Assembly: GCA_025769875.1 (NCBI GenBank)
Contig: JAGFNK010000203.1
Location: 1 to 64,000, forward strand
DNA length: 64,000 nt
Source of the DNA: Russula earlei
Taxonomy: Eukaryota > Basidiomycota > Agaricomycetes > Russulales > Russulaceae
Direction of reading: 5' to 3'
A program made the translations under genes and the position numbers. Positions 10,434 through 22,343 of this stretch are shown one piece after another (position 1 is the stretch's first letter; every line of letters starts with the position of its first letter). The notes below the pieces were generated by a model. That model was not told the origin of the DNA. It made no database searches and saw only the letters and a program-made list of their open reading frames with translations.

Positions 10434-11232
10434 GGTATCCGTTTGTGAGAGAGCGAGACGCAATGGCGGGAACGAGAGAGGGACTCGGAGGCCCGAGGAT
10501 GTGGGAAGGTTGATAAGGGCGAAACAACCTCGTAGTTACACGTGGTGATTCCCAAGTGGCCGAAAGGCATCTGGTTTACACAGCTGTTCGTTCACACGTC
10601 CCCATTTGGCACCAATGTCGCCAGAGAGTACAACAAAGTTAGAACGCTGGCCAGCTTGGCCGTGTGCGTGCGCCACCCGGGCTAAAGTTGAGCAAGATGT
10701 GTGAGCAGAATGGTGGCGGTTACAGCAACCAGGTTTCGAGGTTCAACAAGGCGTCGTGATTTCCAGTCGCACACAGAGATACGTGCATAGCTCGTCATTG
10801 GGGGGGGGGGATCGCGGTAGCGGGAGATGACGAGGAAAGGAAAGCAGAGGAGGGGACATGCGTCCGATCCCGAACGCGCGGTTTCGATAACGGCGGGGGG
10901 GCACACTAGAAATCCCCCTCGCTCACTTGGAAAAGAAGTAAATGTCATGCTGCCGGCCCCGATAAAATAAAAAAATCAAGATCAAGCAACAGACGGGCAA
11001 TTGCAAATTGGAGTTGCGTCACGTTTCAACTTAAATGCCCGTGCTCCATTGATCAGCAGGTGCCATGCGACCCTTCCGCCGACGTACATCAACCTCAGTG
11101 CGGCAATATGTCGAGGCAAGACGTAAGCGGAAGACTCTGTCCCGCAAACATTATCTGTAATACAATATCCGTAACGAGCGAAACGATCACAGCTGGGCAA
11201 TCCCCGGACCTCAAGACGGTGGATATATGAAT
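10434..11232. other. Spacer between the two b561 genes
   Basis: No coding frame of note. It holds a run of ten G at 10801-10810 and presumably the promoter of copy 1 and the 3' region of copy 2. The word cctcaagac occurs just beyond both stop codons (about 9562 and 11210), so the duplicated unit extends a little past the genes. Confidence 0.5.
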
Positions 11233-12098
11233 TTACGTGGCTTCCTTATCTTGCCCCCCCCTGGCTTCTCGCTCCTGTTTGTACTGGCGAGGCAAGAGCA
11301 CCAACCCGGTCACATACAGGGACCAGAATATCTAGCAGGACAAATTGGTCATGCGACACTGCTGGCTCGCTGGCTGAACTTACAATGAGAAGCGCCAGCC
11401 AGGCGTGCTTCAGCGATTGCTTGACTGGGTGGACGTTACCGGTCATCAGTTCCCATTCTGTGTAAAGTCCATAGTGAATCTACGTTCGCGACATGATGTA
11501 ATGAGAAAGCGTTGTGCGGGTAGGAGCTGGCGGGAGAAGACGAACTTGGTAGCCTGCCATCGCAAGGATCGTTAGACCTAGTACCGCGTGGAAATAATTC
11601 TGCAGTGGCCGATGGGCGATGGGGAGAAACGGGATGCGAATGAAATGGATGAATGGGCCAAGCAAAACTTGTGCAGTGTACAGGCTTAAAATGGCGTAGC
11701 CAACTCTCTGTTCGATGGCGAGGGGATGTTGGGGTTCGTGACATGTGTGGTCAGACACGTTCAGAGTACTGTATGTCAGAAGCGTACCTGGTGGTGGGCT
11801 ATCGGTGCATGGGAGATGTTTCTGGCACTGGCTGCCATGCCCCAAGCGGCGTAAACGAGAGGGGCGGCAATCAACAGATTGAGGAGCGCGTGTAACCGCC
11901 ACCATCTAGGACATGCGGAGTATGAATTCACATAAACCCCATCGCGTCCGACGAGCACGAGGGGACCCACTTATTGGTGAAAGTGCGCAAGTAACGGGGG
12001 ACGAGAACGCCGAGTGGTATGATGATCAGGAAAGCGGTGGATGCCAACAGAGCATGGTCTCTGACTCGTTTCTCGTATTCTGAAAAGGGAGGAGACAT
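11233..12098 (-). CDS. Cytochrome b561-like membrane protein, tandem copy 2
   Basis: Paralog of the gene at 9586-10433. Five exons give a 200-residue protein from MSPPFSEYEKRV (12098) to QDKEAT (stop 11233). Candidate haem ligands are His48 (RLHALLN), His81 (AHHQRVGY), His122 (NYFHAVLG) and His161 (KHAWLAL). Five to six membrane spans are visible. All splice junctions are clean GT-AG: after TNK, HHQ, GYQ and LLI. Close similarity, equal intron positions and the same strand show a local tandem duplication. The copies differ most in the loop after span 2. Transmembrane ferric or ascorbate-linked electron transfer is the family role; which applies here is unknown. Confidence 0.83.
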
Positions 12099-13758
12099 AG
12101 TATCTGCTCGGCTGAGAAACAGCTGCGACTGTGACGGCGGGAATCAAAGAAGGGAAGGAAGTGGGCAAAACCAGACTGTCACGTACATCCTTTCATTTTA
12201 CATGTGTGGACATGTGGCTGGCGGCGGCCTTCGGCTTGGCATTCGGCTTACACAAGCGTTTGTTCATGTTCCCATCAGTCAGGTAAGGGTTATTGAAGAG
12301 AGGCGGTGAGCGACGTTCGGTCAACTCAATGCGCCAGAATTGCACTACGGCGTCATCGAGACAGTGCGCAGCAGGGCCACATCATCCACCAATCCGCTTT
12401 CGAGGCTCAATGTTCCACGCCGGACAGGTGTCGTAATAGCCGGTCACCGTACTGTACTAATAAAAAAAACGTTGCCAGGACCTCCTTCCTTGCACTTTTA
12501 GTCGGAGTTTTATGGGATGGGTGCATGTCAGTTCCGAGCCCATCACAGTTACCTATTGTACGGTACGGTTGAGGATTGTCACTGTGGGTTGTTTCTTCTC
12601 TCCGGATGCGTATAAAAGGAATATTGATCTTACGACATCGACATATGTCCCACTCGTTCCGCCCAGTTTAAATAATGAATAGGTCACCTCAGTTATCGCC
12701 GCACCGGACGTGGGATACTGAGCCCTTTACTGTGCTTACAGCGCTTTCCAAAAGTCTATAACAGAACGATGTGAGTTTGCGGTATGCGCAACCTTCTGAA
12801 ATCTGGGCTGAGAAATTTTGATCAAGCCGTGCGATTTAGGTGACGCCCAGTGGTCTAGCTTGGCGTAGTCGTTGGTGGACATGGATGCGCCGCTCCGGGG
12901 GTACCTGCGCTGGCGGTTTTCATTGAGGCTGAGATCCCTAGGGTGCAGTGCAAGACAGTTCTCGAAAGGGCCGCTCCGCTCCCATCACCGTGATGGGACT
13001 GGGACGATCGGCGTGTGGTCACATGATCGGATCGTGAGCCATAAGGAGATCACGTGATGACGTACGCCACCGCTGTCGCGACGAGCACCAACTAGAGGTC
13101 AGCTACGGTTGTCGTTATATGAGCCGACAAGGGCAGACTTACAGCGAGAGTCGGGAGCAGTTGAAGGGCGAGAGCGAGGAGCGCGACGTTAAATGGGCGC
13201 ATCATTCAATTGGGTCGTGGACGGATGCAGTGCCAGTGATGAGATGTCTTCAAGGCAGGGGGCCGGAACTTTAAAGAGGGTTCGGATGGCAGCCGCTCAG
13301 CGTGGTTTCAGGAAGGGAGACTCACCAACCAGTGCCGGACGAGAGAGTTCGAAGATGAGCAGGAGCTGTGGATCTGCCTGGGACGTAAGTTTCACCTTAA
13401 GTAAAGAGATAATAAACGAGCTCAAGGCGATCATGCGGCGACTAGATCATATCATATAAATTTCACCTGTTCTCACACCCGCGCTTCACTCCGACGGATA
13501 AAGTGAGAGCTGACAGCCAGTGTTTGGGGCAGTGCTCACTCGCAGCCGATCACTATCGAGGCAGAGCAGAGCAGAAGGATATGCTCTGCTGAGACCAATC
13601 GAGACCGATTCACATCAGCAACACCCTAAATGTCCAAAATTTGTTGTAAATTCAATAGGTCAGATGTAAGATAAGACTAATCTATGTATATACTGTAGTG
13701 ATGCTGCAATGATCTAAAGTACACCAATGTCTGCTAATACATCTCAGCCATTCTACGA
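12099..13758. other. Long intergenic stretch without a supported gene
   Basis: Short frames only. On the minus strand near 13196 a short Met frame has a hydrophobic, signal-peptide-like start (MMRPFNVALLALALQLLP) and then a plausible gtaagt donor, but no convincing second exon follows. A 49-codon minus frame lies at about 12737-12883. A TATA-like gtataaaagg is at 12609. None is strong enough to call. A cagagcagagcag tract is near 13562. Confidence 0.45.
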
Positions 13759-15760
13759 TCACCCTCTGATGGCCGCAACTCTTGCCTCGGCCTTGGCTTT
13801 CCGGTCCTGTGCGTCTTGCGTTTCCTTGACCCACCGCTCAACGTCATCCACAGCCTGGAACGGCCTGCTCTTATAACACATCAGGTATCCCTGCAGGCTG
13901 GCCATCGAGAGCTCGCGTTCCGGTATCCGTGCGCAGAATTGTTCCGCGAGCCGCGCGATCCTCTTCTTCGACAATTTGGGCGCGCGCGCTGAATGTGCAA
14001 TGCCGCTGTATTTCGGTGGCTCGTCGGATCCAACGGCCTTCGGTACCAATGGCGTGGAGTCAGAGTCCTCCTTTGTCGGCGTGACATATCCAGAATCGCT
14101 CGATGCTTCATCCTCCTCCTCCTCCTCGTCCTTGACCACTTCCCCCGTGGCGTTCTCGGGAGCATCAGGGACGTAGAAGCGCTCGTACAGTTCCCTTGCC
14201 TGATACCGGCTGGCAAGACGGAACTCGACGTGAAGATCCATGCGGCCTGGACGGGTGAGCGCGGGGTCCAGACTGTGGTATCGATTGGTGGTTGCAAAGA
14301 GGAGACGGCCTTCCTGCGCCGATATGCCATCGAGGGCGTTGAGAAGTCCAGAGAGCGTGATCCGAGAAGCTGGAGATTCTCCTGGACCTTGACCACGGCC
14401 TTGTCCTTGACGGTCATTCGAGCGATCCTCTGGGTCATCTCTACCTTGTCGGGACGGATTACGGTTGCGGGGGTTCTCGAGCTCAGTGCCCGCTGTGTCC
14501 CGAGTAAGTCCATGCGTGAAAGCAGCGTCAATGTCTTCCATGATCGCAATGCATTGCTCAGGAAGTGACGAAATCAACGAGTTCAGGGTACTGTCGTCAA
14601 GTCCGTTTTTGGAGAGAGAGATGATGTATATGTCAAGTCCAAGCTCTCCGGCAAGACTATGAATGATAGACGTCTTCCCAGAGCCTGGAGCCCCGTACAG
14701 GAGGTAACCGCGGCGGAAAGGAATCCCTGAGAAATTCATTAGATGTCAGAGCATTGACCTCAAAAGTAGCATAAGAGATGTACCCCGGTCAGCGTACCAC
14801 TGTTTACTCTTCAAGAAGTCACGGGCATCTTCAAGAACGAGCTCCTTCAACCCTTCATCCAGAACGATCGAGTTCAAGGGACGTTTGGGGCGTGAAGCCA
14901 CGTGCTTCCAATCATCGGTGAACCTGATGAGGACAATCAAAATGTGGGTTTCGCGATAGGATACCGGGCTGACCCTTCACTGGCGAAGATATCGATCTTG
15001 TCGCTTCTTGCAGACATCCATTTTTGCCTCGCCTCCATGATCAAGGAGTCTAGGACCGAACGGTCGCGAGTAAAGATTCTGCGACAAAAGGCTTCAGAAG
15101 GTTATAGAGCTGCAATAAAACCGAAAAGCGCTGACGTGATCTCCAGAGTTGACTTGTCTGTCCACCAACGACTTTCTTCCTTGGACCGGGTGATGGTCAT
15201 GTATCTTCCTTTATACCACATCTTATAGCTGGAAGAGTAAGACGGTAGGTATCGGACAGGTCTTGTTCGCCGTCGCATTTCTTCATCCACATCACTGTCA
15301 CACTCCAGAGATTCATCCTCAAGGCAAAAACTGCTGGTGCTGACTGTAAAGTCACGAAACTGGCGGAACTGAGGAAGAGATGAGAGCCAGAACATCATCC
15401 ATTCTGATCCTCGGGTCAATTTTGGGAAAGGCGGTTGGCAAAGAGGTACTCACGGAACGAAAAATCCTCGCTGTCGAAGGTCGCTGTTACGAAGAGCCGG
15501 TCGATGAAGCCGTGGTAAGAAGCCGCGTACAGACGCCGAAGGGTGTCCAGTGCACCACCGAGGACAATGAGCTTGAGGTAGTCGCGGAGAGCAGAGAAAG
15601 AATATATGAACGTGATCAATGAAGAAAAGCTACTAGGCATCTCGAAGGGCGTGGTGGACACCGTCGCGTTGTGAGTCACATTCGTTGTCGCAGTCTCGAC
15701 GCTGTCGTTCAACAGCGCAATGAAAGGCTGAATGGCGGAAGTCAACTGAAAAAGTACCAT
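13759..15760 (-). CDS. BCS1-like mitochondrial-type AAA ATPase
   Basis: AAA ATPase of the BCS1 family, whose founding member inserts the Rieske protein into complex III. The start is MVLFQLTSAIQ at 15760, with five exons. After a membrane-proximal segment (ALRDYLKLIVLGGALDTL) comes the BCS1_N domain (WMMFWLSS, EITIFTRDRSVL, EARQKW), then RPKRPLNSIVLDEG and KSKQWYADRG. The AAA core starts at IPFRRGYLLYG with Walker A GAPGSGKTS, Walker B IAIMEDIDAAF, sensor ATTNRYHSLDPAL and RPGRMD. An Asp/Glu-rich insert (DEEEEEDEASSDSG) and a helical tail follow. Splice joins restore every motif. Agaricomycetes carry many such paralogs, so I do not assign Rieske insertion to this one. Confidence 0.88.
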
Positions 15761-16253
15761 GACGAAACGACCAAGTGTTCTGGATAAGCTGGACCAAAAC
15801 GACTACCCGCTGACGCCGTTTATATACTGCGAGACTCAATGGGCGTCCTATACTGTTTGATATTAAGGAACATATCGAATCCTGACTCGACTCATAGCAA
15901 ATGGAAGAACCACTCATGACGCTGACTCGGAATCTCCACCACCAGTCATGTGTGGGACAGCCAAGCAGGAGCTGGAGTACGGAAAACAAAGTGAGCGAGG
16001 AAGACGGGCGTCATGAACCGGGTACCTGAAGATGAAACGCATTCACAGCCTCCCCGGGACGGTTTTTTTGAGTTTGAGTGATTGGATCGATGCTGTGAGT
16101 ATTGGGCCAGGACAGGAAAGGCCGTCAACACTTGACTTGACTCGACTTGAAACGCCCGCCCGGCCACAGCCCCGAGTCCTCTGACCTCGTTAATCAACCT
16201 CTTTGTTTCACTGGGGCTGTGTGTAATTTATTTCGAGGGGTAATTCGGTCGAG
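15761..16253. other. Divergent promoter region between the BCS1-like gene and CAX4
   Basis: No coding frame. The two genes are transcribed away from each other from this stretch of about 490 bases. Confidence 0.5.
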
Positions 16254-17179
16254 ATGCCTCTCTCGTCGTTGGAACTTACACACGTTCTATGTGAGTATCC
16301 AACCCACCCAATCATCATGTTTTCGAGACGTTATCCAACCCCCGCGTGTAGACGATGATTCCTCGCATCTTTCCCTTGCGATGGCTCTCATCACCCTTTC
16401 TCCGATTCTCTTAATGGCAGGTGGCACGATCAAGGCGACGGTGAACATCGGTCTGACCGCGATTAGGCTTCATACGCTGCCCTTGCCATCTTCTGGCGAG
16501 AGATAACCGTCATCAACATGTGGGCCGGACAATTCTGCTGTGAGGCGTTGAACCTGGTGATCAAACGCCTGTTGAAGCAGGGGCGTCCTCCAGGTGCGTA
16601 GGGATATCGAGAATCTGCCAAGCGAAAGTAGAGCTGATGCACACACTCTCCTCAGGTAGTGTGGGCAACGGTTACGGCTTTCCCTCTTCTCATAGCCAGT
16701 ATATGGGGTACTTTGCAACCTTCTTGATTCTCCATTTTCACTTTAGACATAAAATCTCAACGAACGGCTATTGGATGACAGACAAGACATTGCGAACGTC
16801 GGTATACAGCATTATCGTCACATGGGCTGTTACTGTCGCCTACTCGAGGTACGAGATACATTCCGGGGGAAATTGAAATCTCTGACTTTCTCGGAGGTAT
16901 TACCTATCATATCATTCGATCTCGCAGATACTTTGGGGAGTTTGCATTGGCATCAGCTTCGGCGGAAGCTTTTACGTCGTTGCGGAACTACTTCCGACTA
17001 GGAGACCAAACTCACTTTTAGGGAGAGCACGGACGTTGCTTTTGAGGAATCCCGTGTTCATGTGGTTGCGAATACGGGACGGTTGGGCAGTGTGGCCGGA
17101 TGGCGGCTTGGAAGAAGAATGGCAGAGGTGGGACCGGGAGTGGAGAGGTCGGACAAAGGCAAGGCTGCACTTAAATTAG
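16254..17179 (+). CDS. CAX4: Dolichyl diphosphatase (PAP2 superfamily)
   Basis: Removes a phosphate from dolichyl diphosphate in the ER lumen, recycling the lipid carrier for N-glycosylation. Five exons: 16254-16290, 16352-16416, 16467-16593, 16656-16848 and 16897-17179. All three PAP2 phosphatase motifs are present: K-x6-RP in KRLLKQGRPP, PSSH in YGFPSSHSQYMGYF, and SR-x5-H in SRYYLSYH. Hydrophobic spans flank each of them. The second intron must start with GC (gcaggt at 16417) to keep frame; a GT four bases later would shift it. The gene lies 128 bases before the pantothenate synthetase start on the same strand. Confidence 0.9.
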
Positions 17180-17307
17180 CCTCGCTTTCTCGATAGTCGG
17201 TGCCATTCCCAACCAACCATGCTTTTCGTCATGGTGAGGGTTCTCAACGTTTGAGCCCACAAGCCCGGGTTAAGGTTCATGAAGGAAGATCCCACAACTT
17301 ACAGTGG

Positions 17308-18543
17308 ATGTCCACGGCGACCCTGATGCGCCGTCTTTTGGCAAGGACAAGGTTTCCGGGGCATGTGCTATTCAGGTCGATGTCTATTTTTGTCTCCGAC
17401 CCTGGCTCATCCCGTATACCCGTCTTCACGACAATCAAGGATTACAGGTCATGGAGGGATCAAGCTTTCGAGAGCAGAAAATCTGTTGGGTTCGTTCCAA
17501 CCATGGGAGCTCTACACGACGGCCACCTATCGCTCGGTGTGTGAAATCGTGACGGGCAGACAGTCGCAGCGATTAATCCTTCTCTCAGTGAAACGCTCAC
17601 TTGTGGAGAATGAGCTGACCGTCGTATCCATCTTCGTTAACCCTGCGCAGTTTGCGCCTCACGAAGACCTCGCAACATACCCGCGTACTCTTCCGCATGA
17701 CCTCGCCTTGCTCTCTGCACTAGAGCACCAGCCAACGCCAAGCGCCGCCCGCGGTGGTGCAACCCGCACGCCGTCTGCCGTATTCCTGCCCTCGGTGAAG
17801 GACATGTATCCCTCCGGGATCAACCAGGACGTCTCGCAACAAAAGGGCACATTTGTGGAGGTCAAAGGCTACGGGGAGCAGATGGAAGGGCGCAGCCGAC
17901 CGACCTTCTTCAGAGGGGTGGCCACCGTCGTCACGAAACTGTTTAATATTGTCCAAGTGAGTCGTGAGCTCCTACTTTCCGTTGCGGGTCGAGCGTTCAC
18001 TCAATCGTCGTCATCGCCACCATCCGACCTCAGCCAACGAATGCGTACTTTGGCCAGAAGGACATCCAGCAAGCGCTCCTCCTGCGTCGCCTCGTCGGTG
18101 ATCTGCACCTCCCCCATCCGACGCCCAGTCGATTGCACATCGTCCCAACCGCTCGCGACGCTGCCGACGGCCTTGCGCTCTCGTCGCGTAATGCATATCT
18201 CACCCCCTCCGAGCGGCAATTCGCACCCGCACTCTATGCGTCTCTACAAGGCGCGGCACGGGCGTGGGCCGCCGGCGCGAACAAACGAGAAACTGTGGAG
18301 TGGGCGCTTAAACAACTGGAGGTCGCCAAGGATGATGGAGAAAAACATGGCGTCGAGGTCAGGGTAGATTACGTCGAGATGAACGACCCGGATACCCTTG
18401 GGGTCCTCGCGGATGAGCAGGTACAGCTATCTGATAGCACACCGGTGACACCGGTCGTCCTCAGTGGGGCGGTGTGGTTCGGACGGACGCGGCTGATCGA
18501 CAATGTGATATTAGGCGACCAGACCGGAATCGTTGCAAATTGA
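17308..18543 (+). CDS. PAN6: Pantothenate synthetase (pantoate-beta-alanine ligase)
   Basis: ATP-dependent joining of pantoate and beta-alanine, the last step of vitamin B5 synthesis. Three exons. The signatures are [17 protein letters not shown] (HxGH-type ATP site), [11 protein letters not shown], the pantoate/ATP segment [13 protein letters not shown] and [13 protein letters not shown]. Intron 1 follows HLSL and intron 2 follows NIVQ; both restore the family sequence exactly. I chose the Met at 17308 ([17 protein letters not shown]). It gives a basic, acid-free leader that could be a mitochondrial targeting peptide; Met at 17380 is the alternative start. The C-terminus ends in NVILGDQTG. 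Confidence 0.92.
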
Positions 18544-19308
18544 TGTGAGTTTTTTTTTTCCCGCATTGATTGTGCATGCCTGGGAACAATGTTTGTGCCC
18601 GAGCGGAACAATGCTAGCCTTACTGCTGGATTGGTGACATCTTGAATCCTGCCTGCGAGGTCCCCACCTGGCGTTCCCACACTGAGAGCCTAATAACTAT
18701 GATTAGGCTCGACTACGCTATTTCCCAACACCGGCATTAAATCGTCTCCCAAACCCAGACTTGACTTAGGTGATCTTCTTGGATACATCTCGTTCAATGT
18801 TCTGTCACCAGCACCCAGGATACGTGGCAGGAGATGGCCGACTGGGGTACTAAGCTAGGAGAGCCAGCTCGTGGTGGAAACTTTCGTACCGGTACGGGCG
18901 CAATTGACTTGTCAAGTCTGGCATGGGAATACCAGAGTGGTCCTAGAATCAATCGTGCAACGAAACCCTAAATTCGCACAGATGCGCAACGTACGGGTTA
19001 AGCGAGAAATTGGTAGGAGCTGGGGAGAACTTTGGCACTTAGCGGGGCATGTGCTCCGCTAAGCGCTAACCACTGGCTTTTCGTTTTCGGAGTCCTAGCG
19101 GCTGGACGGCGGGAAAACTGCTTACACTCTCCTCTGCACCTGTCCTTCTTAGGGAGCCTTTGGCCGTCTTCAAATTTCGCTATCAGTTACTACGACTCAA
19201 CTGACGAGCTGTCCTGGATTTTCTTTTAAACTCCATGGCATCCTCACTCGGCATTACTCGTCCCCACATCCGTCCTGGTCCTTTGCCTTTGCTTTGCTTG
19301 CCTCCATC
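18544..19308. other. Intergenic, with a dispersed repeat copy
   Basis: No supported gene. It contains the repeat described at 18771-18885. A short inverted pair, gcctaat/attaggc, lies at 18688-18709. Confidence 0.5.
18771..18885 (+). repeat. Dispersed repeat, copy 1 (also at 54946-55060)
   Basis: Shared words in order with the second copy: atcttcttg, atac.tctcgttcaatg, gcacccaggata, gtggcaggagatggcc, actggggta, then agccagctcgtggtgga against aaccggctcgtggtgga. Both copies are on the plus strand in intergenic DNA. No coding sense was recognized. Confidence 0.8.
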
Positions 19309-20428
19309 ATGGCTTTCATGAGCTCTGAGTCGCCCGTTACCTACGGTTGGAGGTTTCCCAGCCTCCCGAGGGAGAACATATCTGCCAGTGGTCACCCACC
19401 CTTTGACATCGCTATCCACCTGGCTTCAGATTCCGGATTCAGTCTTCCTCAAGGCCCACCCCCTTCAGATGCAGCTGGGGCTACCGCCCACCAGGAAACC
19501 CTGCATACACGTACAGGTCTCGTTCCAGTGCAGAGGCGAGTTTCTTTGTCAGCTGCGGCCCACGTCTCGTCTAACACGACTATTCAGGTCTATCCTGCTG
19601 GCCTTCATCTATTGACACCACTCGACTCGATTCGCATCCAGGACATCAATGGGGAAGCTAGGACACTACGCCTCGAAGACCAGAACTATCATCAGGGCCC
19701 AACTGTCCTCTATGATTCGGATTTCATATCCCAGATAGGCTTCTCTTCGTCCACGCAGGTATGAAGACGCTTGCAATCTTTTGATTACCTCCCATGGGTC
19801 ATCCTTATCCTCATAGATGCCGCCGGATTCAACCCTCCAGCCTCTCCAGGTCGTTCCACTTGATCGATCTCGCAATGTATATCAACTTCTGCGATTCTCT
19901 CATCCGTCGCCAGGAAGGGGCACCGATAGACATTCCTTCGGAGAAGGGATCTCGATATCCACAGTCTGACACGACAACCACTGGCACCTTCTCTTCACAT
20001 ACTCTGGGGCCTCTCGGATTCCTGCTACTGTTCAATATGAAGAACGTGGCTAAACCCAGAAACTCCTGACACGAGGAAAAGGAATCACTGCAGCATCTTC
20101 GCATTCATCCCGACGACCAGCTGGCAGTTCTGGAACTCGCAGTGGCCGGTACTTGTGTAATGTTTGCGGTAGGGACTGTGCTCAGCCGCGAGGCGTTACC
20201 CGACATCAACGAGAAACACATGAAACCAGCCTGTGCAAGTATTGCGGTTGTTTCAAATGGGGTCGCCGCTACTGCTTAAGGAAGCACATTAAGGAGCAGC
20301 ATCACGACGTCGACCTTGACGCGGCTCTAGACGATGTTACGAGGACACGTCGCACGGCCACGTTTATCTCGCCGCAGCCACCACCAAATTTGCTTCACAC
20401 TCCTGAAAACGACCGTATCCACCGATGA
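19309..20428 (+). CDS. C2H2 zinc-finger protein
   Basis: Likely nuclear nucleic-acid-binding protein of a lineage-specific fungal type. The modelled start is MAFMSSESPVTYG at 19309. Exon 1 runs to a gtatga donor at 19759. The middle exon (MPPDSTLQPLQVVPLDRSRNV...) follows an acceptor near 19816. A second intron from gtctgac to acccag (about 19965-20059) bypasses stop codons and leads into SGRYLCNVCGRDC. The last exon has one clear finger, C-x2-C-x12-H-x4-H (CNVCGRDCAQPRGVTRHQRETH). A second follows, built from CKYCGCFKWGRRYCLRKHIKEQH. The finger pair is certain; the N-terminal half and exact splice sites are less so. No target can be inferred. Confidence 0.68.
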
Positions 20429-22343
20429 CACCCTGTCGGCAGTGACGGTTGCGAATCACGATCCGCAGCCACAGTCCGAACTCCATTAAACGCAAGCATG
20501 ATGTAAGGTGAATTGTAGGCCAGGATTGGCTCGGATTGGGATATCAGAGTGCGTACCCACGCGTCATAGCAAGGCGAAGTCGAACACTCGATACGTGACC
20601 CTGCTTTCCTCCCACCTTCATCGTCACCTCCCGCGTGGTCCTGTCGACAGTAAGCACATTCCACCTCGCCCGACATATCCGACGCACCACAAATGCGGCC
20701 GAAGGGCACCGCCCCCCGTTCCCTCCGATTCGACTCGATCTCCTTCTTGTAGTTTGTTGTTTCTTTCTCCTTCAGTTGAACTGGGCGCACGACCCTTTTT
20801 TCGACAGCGCGCTCACTCCCTTTGCGTTTCAGGTACTTTCTTCCACTCGTTCACCTCACTGCTTTATTGTCCGATTTGTGAAAAAAATACAGAACACCTC
20901 TTTGCATATAGACTCATCCTCGTCTTCGAAGATCACTGAGTAATAGAGCCTCTTCCTTCGCTGTCGTCTTACCCTTCCTCTCTCTCTACTCTCTTCTCGG
21001 TCTACCCTTTCCCATCGGCCAACGCCCTCATCAATACACGCAACGCAGCCATCGACAGTCATCAGGAAAAACCTGATGTGCAAATATCTCTCTATAATAA
21101 TGTGAACTTAGCAGCGTAATTATCATTGACTTATGTTAACCTCTCGCTAGCATGTGAGGTTTTTCCTGATGCCACCGTACCGTCCACGATAACAGAGCGT
21201 TTCACGTGCACTGATGTCTACGAGAGCGCGGACTCTGCATCGGAATTAGAGTATTGGAGTCCAACATCTTACATAACCTACAGTACTCACTATGTATTCC
21301 AAGTACTTGTATATGGGGGGACGGTACTATACGTCTACTCCTTAATCCAAACTATATCAATGTTTTCATCACGCTATTGTTCACTATCACAACCACCTAA
21401 GTTCCAGTATATATCATGGGGAAATAATATACGGATCAAGGCTCAATGTATGGCGCCCCCTCGGGGATCGGGGATCGCGAAGTCATGGGCGCAATAAAGG
21501 GTACAGCACGACGAGGGTCCACCGCCTCTAGAAGACGGTGGATATTAGATATGGGGGTGACCACCCTCATTGTTCGTGTTCGAGGATTGGAGGTAAAACG
21601 TGAAGCTATATCTTGTGACCATCGTGGTCGTGCGAAGCTGTCGCGTAGCCGGCCTGACACGCTGGGGAGCGCGTGAAGGGGGGATCGGAATGCGCGGCTA
21701 CAGCGCGTGTCCTGCGATCCTGGCCCGTGCGAGATCAGTTCACGGCGCACTAAACTAATTGTTTAAATTTGAATTTGAATTTGTCAGAGTCCTTATAAAG
21801 CAGCTTTGTGAGGCGTATCGGCGTTTGTCCTCTCCTTCATCCCGTCATCTTCCATCCGGTTCAAAATGCTTCCGTTCAATTGACCATTCTCTAAGGACAT
21901 GTACTACCATCTTGGTAGATCAGCATGGCAAGGTTCCGTCTTTTCCCCTTTTGGAGAGGAAGCATTAGCCACCTCTAGCATGAGGGAAATCCATCTCAAA
22001 AATGTGAAAACTGGATTACTCCGATTTTCGCAATTTTGGAATGTATTTCCTTAGCGTTTCTTGCTACTACGCGTGTTAAGATACGGGGCTTTTTTGTCCT
22101 CATTGACGTCGTAAGCCATGAGTGCATGAGTATTGTACACAGTTGCGACGATGTTTCTCGCTGTAAAGCTGCTCGAGTTGAATCCATTTCAAAAATGTGA
22201 AAATTGCACAAATTGCGAGTTTCACATCTTTGAGGTGCGTTCCTAGACTCGAGGCTTGTATCCGTTCGCGAGCGTGAGTAGGAAAACGGGTCTCATACGA
22301 AATTCGATGTGAGCTCCGACCCCTCATCGTAACGCTGTAAGGC
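20429..22343. other. Long intergenic stretch, no supported gene
   Basis: Only short frames without resemblance to families. A pyrimidine-rich tract is at 20740-21010. The words atccatctcaaaaatgtgaaaa (about 21989) and atccatttcaaaaatgtgaaaa (about 22181) form a short direct repeat some 190 bases apart. The part after 21760 is AT-richer than its surroundings. Confidence 0.5.

Noticed and set aside
10801..10810. Run of ten G as a regulatory quadruplex
   Set aside because: A single homopolymer without further G tracts nearby; nothing supports function.
13193..13459. 88-codon plus-strand frame
   Set aside because: No family resemblance and atypical composition. The opposite strand shows an equally weak signal-peptide-like start.
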